A stretch of DNA of 64,000 nt from Bryobacterales bacterium (GTDB lineage: Bacteria > Acidobacteriota > Terriglobia > Bryobacterales > Bryobacteraceae). The stretch lies in contig PLRS01000141.1 of the NCBI GenBank assembly GCA_003164035.1, positions 24,436 through 88,435 on the forward strand. The letters are read 5' to 3'. Shown in pieces: positions 26,095-34,215 of this stretch. Below the pieces are notes generated by a model. That model was not told the DNA's origin. It saw only the letters and a list, made by a program, of their open reading frames with translations, and ran no database searches. The position numbers and the translations under genes are program-made. Within the stretch, counting starts at the first letter, position 1. Every line of letters begins with the position of its first letter.

Positions 26095-26235
26095 GCCTTT
26101 TCTCCTTCCCAGTTTCGCCAGCTCTCCAAGAACGCCCGCCAATAGCGACGGGCATTATCCCTCCCGCGCAGCGACCCCTGCCCGCGCCATAAAGTTCAAA
26201 CCCAGCGGATTCAAATAACTGAGTGCAAGGCACTC

Positions 26236-26835
26236 CTAGCTTCTGGCGGCTTTGCCTCGACTGCGTCTGGGGGCGAAAATCTTGTTGACGGCGTCGACGG
26301 AAAATGCCTGGGGATCGAAATCGCCGATCCACTCGAGCATTTCTTCGTGCCGTTCGTGGTCGGGGTCGGCGAGGGCCTCCACCAGGTCGTAGTATCCGGG
26401 AATGCCTCCGCAATCTTCCGGCGGACAGGCGAGTTGACCATCCGTGCAGGCCGGATAGGAAATACTCAGATCGGCCGGAAGCCGCTTTTCGAGGACGACG
26501 ACATGCTCCCAGGTATCGCCAAAATCATACGTGTAGGTGAACTTGGAGCCGACCCTCGCCAGGATGCCGGCGAGGCGGACCTTGCGCTCGTCTTCGGTGA
26601 CGGTCCTCCCCATGAATTGTTCATACGGGCTGGGCTGCCCGAAGCGCCTCTTGCCCACCGAAAACTCGTGCACGTGGCTATCGTCCCACCCCATCGCGGC
26701 TTGCAGCACGAAGTGCATCTGCTCCAGGGCACTCGCGGGTACCAGCAGACGGCGCCAAATGGGTGGGTCCGTGTAGAGCAAAGTAACCTTGAGCTGATAG
26801 ATTTCCGGGAGAATCGCTTTCTGTTTGGCTGGCAT
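26236..26835 (-). CDS. Plasmid pRiA4b ORF-3 family protein
   Basis: A 199-residue soluble protein. It has the family core IYQLKVTLLYTDPPIWRRLL near the N-terminus, LHxxLQxAMGWxxxHxHEF (here FVLQAAMGWDDSHVHEFSVG) and FTYTYDFGDTWEHVVVLEK, then CPPEDCGGIPGYYDLVEAL. These are the hallmarks of the pRiA4b ORF-3 (TnpR/IS1096-associated) family, which is common on plasmids and in variable chromosomal regions. Its role is not established. GAGGAG lies 9 bases before the ATG. It sits next to tandem palindromic repeats, in keeping with an accessory region. Confidence 0.88.
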   Translation of the reverse strand: MPAKQKAILPEIYQLKVTLLYTDPPIWRRLLVPASALEQMHFVLQAAMGWDDSHVHEFSVGKRRFGQPSPYEQFMGRTVTEDERKVRLAGILARVGSKFTYTYDFGDTWEHVVVLEKRLPADLSISYPACTDGQLACPPEDCGGIPGYYDLVEALADPDHERHEEMLEWIGDFDPQAFSVDAVNKIFAPRRSRGKAARS

Positions 26836-26882
26836 ATTTGCGCTCTCCTCGATCTTAAGGAGAAAACCGGGGACGCGCCATA

Positions 26883-27099
26883 TTTTTTCGCCCTTGCCTG
26901 AAGGCGGCGTGCAACGGATGCTTAACCGATGTGGGGAAGTTAGTTTCCGGCAAGCGCTCCCTGACGGTCGCGGCTCGGTAAGCGACTGAAAACACGTTGC
27001 CTGTTACATTTTCGCCCTTGCCTGAAGGCGGCGGCGTGCAACGGGTGCTTCACTCCCGGCAACCGCTCCTCCCTTTACGGTCGCGGCTCGGTAAGTTAC
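26883..27099. repeat. Tandem pair of the interspersed palindromic repeat with its flank
   Basis: The segment TTTTCGCCCTTGCCTGAAGG ... GTGCAACGG is followed by a repeat core at 26885 and again 124 bp later at 27009. The two cores are at 26916-26994 and 27041-27099; both contain CGGTCGCGGCTCGGTAAG. This is direct duplication of a repeat unit plus flank, unlike the inverted pairs at 18802 and 40937. Confidence 0.8.
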
Positions 27100-27476
27100 G
27101 GCTGTGGGAGCGATCTATAGCGGCGGAGGTGCTCGATGTGGCTGCGCTCTCTGCGTTCGAGGTGTTTCTCAAAAGATTCGATCATGCGGAGCTTTTCGCC
27201 GAGGTCGGCGAGGAGGGCGGATTTGGCGCGCGCCACCCGAATGCGGTTCCGCCGGGTTAAGGCGATGGATTCGATGGGGAACATTTCCATGCGGTCGATG
27301 GGCTGGTAAAGGCGGACGAGATCGGCTGTGATCCGCTCGAGATCGTCGTCGGGCTCCGAAGTAACGGGCACGAGTTTGGGGCTGGGGGAACGCTTCGGAC
27401 GGGACTGGGCCGGGGGACAAGCCCGGTTAGCGGCGAGCTGCCGCCGGGAAATTGGAAAGCTGGATGGCTTTTTCAT
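27096..27476 (-). CDS. Conserved hypothetical basic protein
   Basis: A 126-residue protein with a basic, Pro-rich N-terminus (about residues 1-40) and a helical C-terminal part (LERITADLVRLYQPIDRMEM, IESIALTRRNRIRVARAKSA). Similar short proteins with the LYxPIDxMExxPIxxIALTR pattern are frequent in Solibacter-type genomes, usually next to a small helix-turn-helix protein, and I take this to be one of them. No enzyme motif is visible. The gene lies 7 bp downstream of the HTH fragment on the same strand and its 3' end touches the palindromic repeat at 27099, so its stop lies within the repeat. It may belong to a decayed selfish or regulatory pair. Confidence 0.55.
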   Translation of the reverse strand: MKKPSSFPISRRQLAANRACPPAQSRPKRSPSPKLVPVTSEPDDDLERITADLVRLYQPIDRMEMFPIESIALTRRNRIRVARAKSALLADLGEKLRMIESFEKHLERRERSHIEHLRRYRSLPQP

Positions 27477-27483
27477 GGCTCTG

Positions 27484-27645
27484 TCAGGCTGTGGCCGCCA
27501 AGGGCTTGCCCAGGCAGCAGTGTGGATCGTTTATGAGCTCATTGCGGTGGACGCCGGCGAGGGCGGCGGCATCGGAGAGGCTGGCGCCGGATGACAGGGC
27601 GTCGATAACCTGGCGTTGTTGGGAGGATATTCCTAAATCGATCAT
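27484..27645 (-). CDS. Short helix-turn-helix protein, probably truncated
   Basis: A 53-residue frame: MIDLGISSQQRQVIDALSSG followed by ASLSDAAALAGVHRNELIND. The segment ALSSGASLSDAAALAGVHR is a typical helix-turn-helix of the type found at the start of acidobacterial HTH proteins. In intact relatives the recognition helix continues for many more residues; here the sequence ends after 15 unrelated residues (PHCCLGKPLAATA). It is probably a truncated remnant. It has no ribosome-binding site. Confidence 0.4.
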   Translation of the reverse strand: MIDLGISSQQRQVIDALSSGASLSDAAALAGVHRNELINDPHCCLGKPLAATA

Positions 27646-27852
27646 AAGGAACAGCTTTCGGCCATACGATAACGGGGGAGCGGGGAAAAGGCGGGGTGCC
27701 GGGAGGGGCGAAGTGTCTGTAACCAACTGGAGCGGGAGGAGTAAGAAATATTTTGAAGTTCTGTGACCGGGAGCCGGAGAACAGACCGGCGGGGCTACGT
27801 TTTGTGCATTTTTGTGCACGACGCACAAGGATACGGGCGAGGGACGGCGCCA

Positions 27853-27870
27853 CTGTCCAATTTCGGACAG
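27853..27870. promoter_or_regulatory. Inverted repeat upstream of the ADOP permease
   Basis: CTGTCC-AATTTC-GGACAG: perfect 6-bp arms with a 6-base spacer, 92 bp before ATG 27962. It is a plausible operator for a dimeric regulator. Confidence 0.4.
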
Positions 27871-27961
27871 TCAAATCCTAAAACAAGGCAGTTTCAACTT
27901 GGGCGAGGCGTGGATTCAACGGCTTACGCCTGGCCTGGCGATTGCAGGATGGGTCCATACC

Positions 27962-30415
27962 ATGCGCGCCATCTGGCAAGATCTCCGATTCGGCCTGCGG
28001 ATATGGCATCACAGCCCGGGCTTCACCGTAGCGGCGGTGCTGACGCTAGCGGTGGGCATCGCGATGAACGCGACTGTCTTCAGTTGGATCGATTCGGTGC
28101 TGCTGCATCCTCTGCCTGGAGTGGGCGATGCGCGGGACCTGGCGCTGCTGGAAACGGTGACCTCCGGCGGAGAGCATCTGGTCAATACTTCCTATATTGA
28201 CTGCCGCGACTACGGGCGGGACCTGCGGCTGATCTCAGAGCTGGCATTCGGCCGCTTCACCCCGCTGAGCGTTGGGGCGGAGGGCAAGACCGGGCGCGCC
28301 TGGGCCGAGCTGGTGTCGGCGAATTACTTCGACGTGCTCCAGGTGAAACCTGTGCTGGGGCGCGGGTTCCGCGTCGAGGAGGCGCAACGGCCGGGGGCGG
28401 AACCGGTCGCGGTGATCAGTTATCGGATGTGGCGGGACCGGTATTCCGGCGACCCCAGAGTGCTGGGAGAAGCGATCCGGCTGAACCGCCGGGACCTGAC
28501 GATTGTCGGTGTGGCGCCGCCGGGGTTTCACGGCAGCATGGTGGGCGTGCTCTACGACGTCTGGGTTCCGATCACCATGGCGGAGGCGATGGGAACCGGC
28601 AACGGGACTTTGAACTATCGCGGGACTCGCGACATTACCTCAACGTTCGTGCGCTTGAAACCGGGGGCCAGTCTGGAGCAGGGGCGGGAAGAGGTGGCCG
28701 CGTTGGCGCGGCGGCTGGCGGCGGCGTATCCCGGCACCAACCGGGGTATCGAGGCGACGCTGGTGCCGGTGTGGGCCGGGCACCTGGGTGCGCAGGGCAT
28801 TCTGCTGCGGCCGCTGACGATTCTGATGGCGATGGCCGTTCTGCTGCTGCTGATGGCATGCGCCAACGTAGCAAACCTGTTCCTTGCGAGGGCGGTTTCG
28901 CGGCAGAAGGAATTCGGCCTGCGGCTGGCGCTGGGTGCGCGGCGCAGTCGCCTGGCGGGGCAGTTATTTGCCGAGACCCTATTGATTGCGGGCGCGGGCG
29001 GCGCGGCTGGGTTGGTTCTGACAGCGTGGATGGGACCGGTTCTGCAGTTTCTGCTTCCACCGATGGATATTCCGCTCGATTTTGGGGGTGGGCTGAACCT
29101 TACCACGGCCGGTTTCACGCTGCTGATGGTGGCAGCGGCGATGCTGCTCAGCGGCACGGCGCCGGCGCTGTTTTCGGTTCGGGCGGACCTGAACAGCACG
29201 CTGAAAGAAGGTGGGCGCGGGGGAAGCTCCGACGGCGGGTCCCATGGTTGGCGGCGATTACTGGCAACCATCCAGGTGGCGCTAGCCATGGTGGCGCTGA
29301 CCGGCGCGGCCCTTTTTTCGCGGAGTTTCCGCGGCATTATGGACATCCAGCCGGGCTTTAACATGGATCGTGTATCGGTGTCGCAATTCTACCTGTCGAG
29401 CGCGGGATACTCGGCGGTGGAGCAGCGCCAGTTCTGCCGGGAACTGCGCCGGAGGCTGGAAGCGCAGCCGGGAGTGACGGGTGTGACGTACTCGGACGTG
29501 GTGCCGCTTGGTTCGGCGGCGGGGTCGGCTCCGTGGCATCAACTGGCGATCGAAGGATACGTACCGGAGCGGAACGAACAAGTGATTGTGCACCGTGCCA
29601 CGGTGCCGCCGGGCTATTTCGAGTTCATGAAGATCCGCCGGCTGGCGGGGCGCGAGTTCAGCGAAGACGACAACAAAGACAAGCCGATGGCGATGATCGT
29701 GAACCAGGCGTTCGCGGCGCACTATTTCCGCGGCCGGTCCGTGGTGGGCCGCAAAGTGATGGTGGAAGGCGCGGCGGCCACGGTAGTCGGGTTGGTGCAG
29801 GACAGCAAATACAACACGCTGGCCGAGGGGCCGACGCCGTTTTTCTACCTGCCGTTCCAGCAGTGGTTCGCGCCCGGGCTGAATTTCGCCGTGTTCCTTC
29901 GTGCGGCGGGCGATCCGATGCGGGTCACGCCGGTGCTGCGCCGGGAGGCGCTGGCGCTCAACCAGGATGCGGTGTTCAACACGCGCCTGCTGGCCGAAGA
30001 AGCCACGGTATCTCTCTATCCCCAGAGGGTGGCGGCGAATCTGTTGGCGGTGGTGGGAGGCGCGTGCCTGCTGCTGGCGGCGATCGGGTTGTACAGCGTG
30101 ATGAGTTACACGGTGAGCCAGCGCACGCGGGAGTTAGGCATCCGGGTAGCGCTGGGAGCGCAGCCGGCCACAATACGTTGGATGGTTCTGCGGGAGGGCC
30201 TGCTTTTGACAGTTCCCGGGCTGGCGGCGGGGTTTGGGATTGCGGTGCTGGCCGGCCGCCTGGTGAGCGGCATGCTGGTGACGGTGAGCGCGGTTGACCC
30301 GGCAGCTTTCGGCGCCGCGGCGTTGTTTGTGGCGGGGGTTGCGCTCGCCGCAAGCTACCTGCCGGCGAGCCGCGCCACCAGGGTAGACCCGGTACAGGTG
30401 CTCAATCGGGAGTAA
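27962..30415 (+). CDS. MacB-like orphan ABC permease (ADOP type, short form)
   Basis: An 817-residue membrane protein. The N-terminus MRAIWQDLRFGLRIWHHSPG, then a helix (FTVAAVLTLAVGIAMNATVF), an extracytoplasmic MacB core domain, an FtsX domain (LLLLMACANVANLFLARAVS), a second core domain and a second FtsX domain (LLLAAIGLYSVMSYTVSQRT ... RELGIRVALGAQ) give the duplicated-permease arrangement found in acidobacteria. It ends RVDPVQVLNRE. No ATPase is adjacent, hence 'orphan'. The family probably moves or extracts lipophilic or peptide substrates, but the function is unproven. It lacks the cytosolic N-terminal domain of the second copy at 51223-53883. The start at 27962 removes 50 residues unlike the family. 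Confidence 0.9.
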   Translation: MRAIWQDLRFGLRIWHHSPGFTVAAVLTLAVGIAMNATVFSWIDSVLLHPLPGVGDARDLALLETVTSGGEHLVNTSYIDCRDYGRDLRLISELAFGRFTPLSVGAEGKTGRAWAELVSANYFDVLQVKPVLGRGFRVEEAQRPGAEPVAVISYRMWRDRYSGDPRVLGEAIRLNRRDLTIVGVAPPGFHGSMVGVLYDVWVPITMAEAMGTGNGTLNYRGTRDITSTFVRLKPGASLEQGREEVAALARRLAAAYPGTNRGIEATLVPVWAGHLGAQGILLRPLTILMAMAVLLLLMACANVANLFLARAVSRQKEFGLRLALGARRSRLAGQLFAETLLIAGAGGAAGLVLTAWMGPVLQFLLPPMDIPLDFGGGLNLTTAGFTLLMVAAAMLLSGTAPALFSVRADLNSTLKEGGRGGSSDGGSHGWRRLLATIQVALAMVALTGAALFSRSFRGIMDIQPGFNMDRVSVSQFYLSSAGYSAVEQRQFCRELRRRLEAQPGVTGVTYSDVVPLGSAAGSAPWHQLAIEGYVPERNEQVIVHRATVPPGYFEFMKIRRLAGREFSEDDNKDKPMAMIVNQAFAAHYFRGRSVVGRKVMVEGAAATVVGLVQDSKYNTLAEGPTPFFYLPFQQWFAPGLNFAVFLRAAGDPMRVTPVLRREALALNQDAVFNTRLLAEEATVSLYPQRVAANLLAVVGGACLLLAAIGLYSVMSYTVSQRTRELGIRVALGAQPATIRWMVLREGLLLTVPGLAAGFGIAVLAGRLVSGMLVTVSAVDPAAFGAAALFVAGVALAASYLPASRATRVDPVQVLNRE

Positions 30416-30494
30416 GCGGGCAGCCGGCCGAGGCAGTACCAACTGCTTTTCCCAACATCGGGATTGCCACGGAGCGACAAGCGGAACCGAGGAG

Positions 30495-30520
30495 ACCGGC
30501 GACAAGATCGCCGGCGCTAC
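30495..30520. repeat. 26-bp palindromic repeat (copy 1)
   Basis: ACCGGCGACAAGATCGCCGG plus CGCTAC is identical, in inverse orientation, to 56497-56522. CCGGCGA pairs with TCGCCGG around a 5-base loop. A second hairpin, CGTCGGCTCGACAGCCGACG, is at 30576-30595 in the same 290-bp gene-free stretch. Confidence 0.6.
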
Positions 30521-30705
30521 GAGGTTGGACCGGACCGGCGCCGCTGGCAGGCTGAGTTTCCCGGGCGGCGCGGAACGTCGGCTCGACAGCCGACGCCGCA
30601 GGCCAGCGGCCCGCGCCACGAGCACGACGAGCACGTTTCCGGGTAGCAACATTCGGGCGCGATAGGCGATACTGATTATTGCTTCGGCAGGGTGGAGAAT
30701 ATCCT

Positions 30706-31734
30706 TTGAAGAAAGCTCTGATTACGGGGATCACCGGCCAGGACGGATCGTTTCTGACCGAGTTTCTACTGGACAAGGGTTACCAGGTGCACGGGATTGT
30801 GCGCCGCGCATCCACTTTCAATACGGACCGGATACGGCACCTGTACCACGATCCGCACGATCCGGAAACGCGTCTGTTTCTACATTACGGCGATGTGACG
30901 GACGCGTCGGGACTGCGGCACGTACTGGAGAAAGTGCAGCCGGACGAAATCTACAACCTGGCCGCGCAGTCGCATGTGCGGGTGAGTTTCGACCAGTCCG
31001 AGTACACGGCGGACGTCGTGGCGACCGGGGCACTGCGGGTGCTGGAGGCGCTGCGGCATCACGTGCATGAGTCGGGACGAGCGGTGCGGTATTACCAGGC
31101 GGGGTCGTCGGAGATGTTCGGGGCGGCGCCGCCGCCGCAGAGCGAAGGGACCGCGTTTTATCCGCGCAGTCCGTACGCCGTGGCCAAGGTGGCGGCCCAC
31201 TGGTACGGAGTGAACTACCGCGAGGCGTACGGGTTGTTCGTGGCGAACGGGATTCTGTTCAACCACGAATCGGAGCGGCGCGGGGAAACCTTCGTGACGC
31301 GCAAGATCACGCGTTCGCTGGGGCGGATCAAGTTGGGGTTGATGGACAAGTTCTATCTGGGGAACCTGGAGTCCCGGCGGGATTGGGGATACGCGGGCGA
31401 TTACGTGGAAGCCATGTGGCTGATGTTGCAGCAGGAGGCGGCGGGCGATTACGTGGTGGCGACGGGCGAAGCGCACTCGGTGAAGGAGTTTCTGGAATTA
31501 GCGGCGGAATACGCGGGCGTGGACTGGACCAAGTGCGTCGGCACCGATCCCCGTTATTTCCGGCCGACGGAAGTGGACAGCCTGTGCGGGGACTCGTCGC
31601 GGGCGCGGGCCAAGCTGGGGTGGAAGCCGAAGGTGAGCTTTCCGGAGTTGGTTCGCAAGATGGTGGATTGCGACATGGAACTGGCGCGGCGGGAACGGAC
31701 GCTGCTGGCGGCCGGGCACGCGGTGCATATATAG
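30706..31734 (+). CDS. gmd: GDP-mannose 4,6-dehydratase
   Basis: A 342-residue cytoplasmic SDR-family enzyme that makes GDP-4-keto-6-deoxymannose. The NAD(P)-binding motif GITGQDG is at residues 8-14 and [11 protein letters not shown] follows strand 2. The catalytic Ser lies in GSSEMFG and the YxxxK pair in YAVAK (context [25 protein letters not shown]). [19 protein letters not shown] is the family signature. The start is TTG 30706 with GGAG 8 bases upstream; no ATG fits. It forms a pathway pair with the GDP-fucose synthase gene 83 bp downstream and supplies GDP-fucose or a related deoxysugar for surface polysaccharide. Confidence 0.95.
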   Translation: MKKALITGITGQDGSFLTEFLLDKGYQVHGIVRRASTFNTDRIRHLYHDPHDPETRLFLHYGDVTDASGLRHVLEKVQPDEIYNLAAQSHVRVSFDQSEYTADVVATGALRVLEALRHHVHESGRAVRYYQAGSSEMFGAAPPPQSEGTAFYPRSPYAVAKVAAHWYGVNYREAYGLFVANGILFNHESERRGETFVTRKITRSLGRIKLGLMDKFYLGNLESRRDWGYAGDYVEAMWLMLQQEAAGDYVVATGEAHSVKEFLELAAEYAGVDWTKCVGTDPRYFRPTEVDSLCGDSSRARAKLGWKPKVSFPELVRKMVDCDMELARRERTLLAAGHAVHI

Positions 31735-31736
31735 AG

Positions 31737-31811
31737 AGCTTTCAGCGATCAGCCATCAGCGGTCAGCCAAACCAAGGCGGCTGAGAGCTGAGCGCTGAAT
31801 GCTGACAGCTT
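31737..31811. repeat. Hairpin built of TCAGC heptads between gmd and fcl
   Basis: The left arm at 31737-31768 repeats TCAGC about every 7-8 bases (TTCAGCGATCAGCCATCAGC); the right arm at 31779-31811 is the imperfect inverse (GGCTGAGAGCTGAGCGCTGA). It could form a long stem in the gmd-fcl transcript. Confidence 0.65.
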
Positions 31812-31817
31812 AAACCT

Positions 31818-32753
31818 ATGGAGCAGACAAGCAAGATCTTCGTGGCGGGACATCGCGGGCTGGTGGGGTCGGCCATTTGCCGGCGTCTGGACGCGGGTGG
31901 ATTCAGCAACCTGCTGGTTCGGACTCATGGCGAAGTGGACCTGTCGGATGCCCGCGCGGCGGAGGCGTTGTTTTCGACGGAAAAGCCCGAATACGTTTTT
32001 CTGGCGGCGGCCAGGGTGGGCGGCATCCTGGCGAATTCCAGCCGTCCGGTGGATTTTCTGCGCGATAACCTGCTGATGGAGACCTCGGTTCTGGACGCGG
32101 CCTGGCGCCATGGGGTGAAGAAAGTGCTTTGCCTCGGGTCGTCCTGCATTTATCCGAAATTCGCACCGCAACCGATCCGGGAAGACAGCCTTCTGAGCGG
32201 GCCGCTCGAGCCCACCAACGAGTGGTACGCCATCGCCAAAATCGCCGGGATCAAGCTGGCGCAAGCCTATCACCGGCAGTACGGCATGGAGGCCATCTCG
32301 CTGATGCCGACCAATCTGTACGGGCCGGGCGATAACTTCGACCTGCAGACATCGCACGTGGTGCCGGCGCTGCTGCGAAAATTCCACGAAGCGGTGGAGA
32401 GCGGGGCGCCGGAGGTGACGTTGTGGGGCAGTGGGTCGCCGCGGCGGGAGTTCCTGCACGTGGACGATCTTGCCGACGCGGCGGTGTTCCTGATGGAGTG
32501 CTACTCGAGCCCGGAGATCGTCAACGTCGGGGTAGGCGAGGACCTGACGATTCTGGAGCTGGCGGAAATGATCGGAGAGATCACCGGATTTCGCGGCAAG
32601 CTGCGCTTCGACAGTTCGAAGCCGGACGGAACACCGCGCAAACTGCTGGACGTGTCCCGGCTGACGGCTCTGGGCTGGAAAGCGCGCATTCCGCTGCGCG
32701 AGGGCATCCGGCAGACGTACGAGTGGTACAAGCGGAACCGAAGGGCCGGTTGA
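31818..32753 (+). CDS. fcl: GDP-L-fucose synthase
   Basis: A 311-residue SDR-family epimerase/reductase that converts GDP-4-keto-6-deoxymannose to GDP-L-fucose. The NADP-binding motif GHRGLVG is at residues 11-17. Further motifs are AARVGGI, LGSSCIYP (catalytic Ser), EWYAIAKIAGIKL (catalytic YxxxK) and LMPTNLYGPGDNFD, then the family segment WGSGSPRREFLHVDDLADA. Length and motif order are normal. It follows gmd and is presumably in the same transcript, interrupted by a hairpin-forming repeat. It converges with the nucleotidyltransferase gene 15 bp downstream. Confidence 0.96.
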   Translation: MEQTSKIFVAGHRGLVGSAICRRLDAGGFSNLLVRTHGEVDLSDARAAEALFSTEKPEYVFLAAARVGGILANSSRPVDFLRDNLLMETSVLDAAWRHGVKKVLCLGSSCIYPKFAPQPIREDSLLSGPLEPTNEWYAIAKIAGIKLAQAYHRQYGMEAISLMPTNLYGPGDNFDLQTSHVVPALLRKFHEAVESGAPEVTLWGSGSPRREFLHVDDLADAAVFLMECYSSPEIVNVGVGEDLTILELAEMIGEITGFRGKLRFDSSKPDGTPRKLLDVSRLTALGWKARIPLREGIRQTYEWYKRNRRAG

Positions 32754-32768
32754 GTCAGGCTTGACAGC

Positions 32769-34124
32769 CTACGCCACGAGGTACCTCTGCTTCACCCATT
32801 CGAGGGCTTCGGCGGCGGTGACCAGGCGGCCCTCCAGTTGGGCGTCTTCCACCGCGTCCAGAATCCCGGCGAAGCGGGGGCCGGGAGCGTAGCCGGCGGC
32901 GATCAGGTCGGCACCGGTGAGGAGGCGCTTCGGTTTCAACTGTTCCGTGCCTAGCTCGGCCAGGCGCCGGCGGCAGAATTCCCAGCCATCCAGATGGCCG
33001 TTACTGCCGAGACAATCCAGGCGATGGAGCTCCAGATGCTGGTCGAAGTTCGGCTGGCGGAGGAAGCGTTTGAGCGTGCTCTGTTTCATCCGCCCCACAT
33101 CGAGAAAGCGCATGTGGTTGGCGACCAGCGCCTCCACCTGTTCGATTTGGTCGCGGGAAGCGCGCAGGCGGGCGAGGATTACGCGGGCCAGCCGGACGCC
33201 TTCCTCGGCGTGGCCATCGAAACGAATGCGATCGGCCACGCGAAACGTGGGCGGCTTGCCGACGTCGTGCAGCAGCGCGGCCCAGGCTAAAGCGGGGCTG
33301 GCGTCTTTCAGGTTTTCGAGCAGGAGCAGGGTGTGGGTCCAGACATCGCCTTCGGGATGGAACTCGGGCGGCTGGGCCACGCCTTTCATGGCGGCCACTT
33401 CCGGCAGCAGAACGGCCAGCATGCCGCTGGCGTCCAGCAGCTCGAAGCCGCGGCGCGCGCCGCCTTGGGTCAGGATCCGTTCCAGCTCGTCGCGCACGCG
33501 CTCCGGCGCCACGGTCAGGATGGAGGCGGGATGGCGCTCGATCGCCCTCCAGGTTTCGGGATCGATCTGGAAACCCAGGCGGGCCGCGAACCGCACGGCG
33601 CGGAGAAGGCGCAAATGGTCTTCCGCGAAACGCGCCTCCGGGTCGCCGATGGCCCGCAGCGTGCGGCTTTCCAGGTCGCGGCGCCCTTCCACGAAATCCA
33701 GCACCTGGCCGGTTTCCAGGTCCATCATGAGGCCATTGATGGTGAAGTCGCGCCGCAGTACATCGGCACGCGGATCGATTTGGAAATCGACCGAGGTGGG
33801 GCGCCGGCCGTCGGCATATTCGCGGTCGCTGCGAAAGGTAGCGACTTCCACCTGCGCGGCGCCGTCCCGCACCAGCACCACGCCGAAGTGCGCGCCCACC
33901 GTTCCCGAACCGGGGAACAGATTCAGCAGGCGCTCGGGGCGCGCGTCGGTGGAAATGTCGAAATCCTTAGGTGGAACGCCAAGCAGCAGGTCGCGCACGG
34001 AGCCGCCCACCAGGTAGGCGTGGTGCCCGGCGGCACGCAGGCGAGAAGCGACGGACCGCGCCAGCCGTTCGGAATCCAGGTTGGTCGGGTTCCGCTCCAC
34101 ACTACCGATGGTACCCTGCCGCAC
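32769..34124 (-). CDS. CCA-adding enzyme / poly(A) polymerase family protein with HD domain
   Basis: A 451-residue cytoplasmic nucleotidyltransferase. The head domain has GGSVRDLLLG and the catalytic Asp pair in KDFDIST, followed by ATFRSDREYADGRRP and RRDFTINGLMMD. The RNA-binding region (GDPEARFAEDHLRLLRAVRFAA) is typical of class II tRNA nucleotidyltransferases. An HD hydrolase domain follows (LAWAALLHDVGKPPTF; DGHAEEGVRLA). It adds CCA to tRNA 3' ends or adds A tails; the sequence alone does not separate the two. The start GTG 34124 is adjacent to TATCAT; GTG 34100 is an alternative. It is divergent from the permease gene. Confidence 0.9.
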   Translation of the reverse strand: MRQGTIGSVERNPTNLDSERLARSVASRLRAAGHHAYLVGGSVRDLLLGVPPKDFDISTDARPERLLNLFPGSGTVGAHFGVVLVRDGAAQVEVATFRSDREYADGRRPTSVDFQIDPRADVLRRDFTINGLMMDLETGQVLDFVEGRRDLESRTLRAIGDPEARFAEDHLRLLRAVRFAARLGFQIDPETWRAIERHPASILTVAPERVRDELERILTQGGARRGFELLDASGMLAVLLPEVAAMKGVAQPPEFHPEGDVWTHTLLLLENLKDASPALAWAALLHDVGKPPTFRVADRIRFDGHAEEGVRLARVILARLRASRDQIEQVEALVANHMRFLDVGRMKQSTLKRFLRQPNFDQHLELHRLDCLGSNGHLDGWEFCRRRLAELGTEQLKPKRLLTGADLIAAGYAPGPRFAGILDAVEDAQLEGRLVTAAEALEWVKQRYLVA

Positions 34125-34215
34125 ATGATAAGATGTGAAAGCTGTTTCGCCTCAGAGAGCATCGCTCGAACCCCGATTTTATGGCCGCCTGGCGCCAATA
34201 CGGAGAAAACGTTTC

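Noticed and set aside
34122..34137. CACATGATAAGATGTG dyad with GTG starts on both strands
   Set aside because: It is attractive as a shared start region, but the permease most likely starts at GTG 34216, so the symmetry is probably chance.
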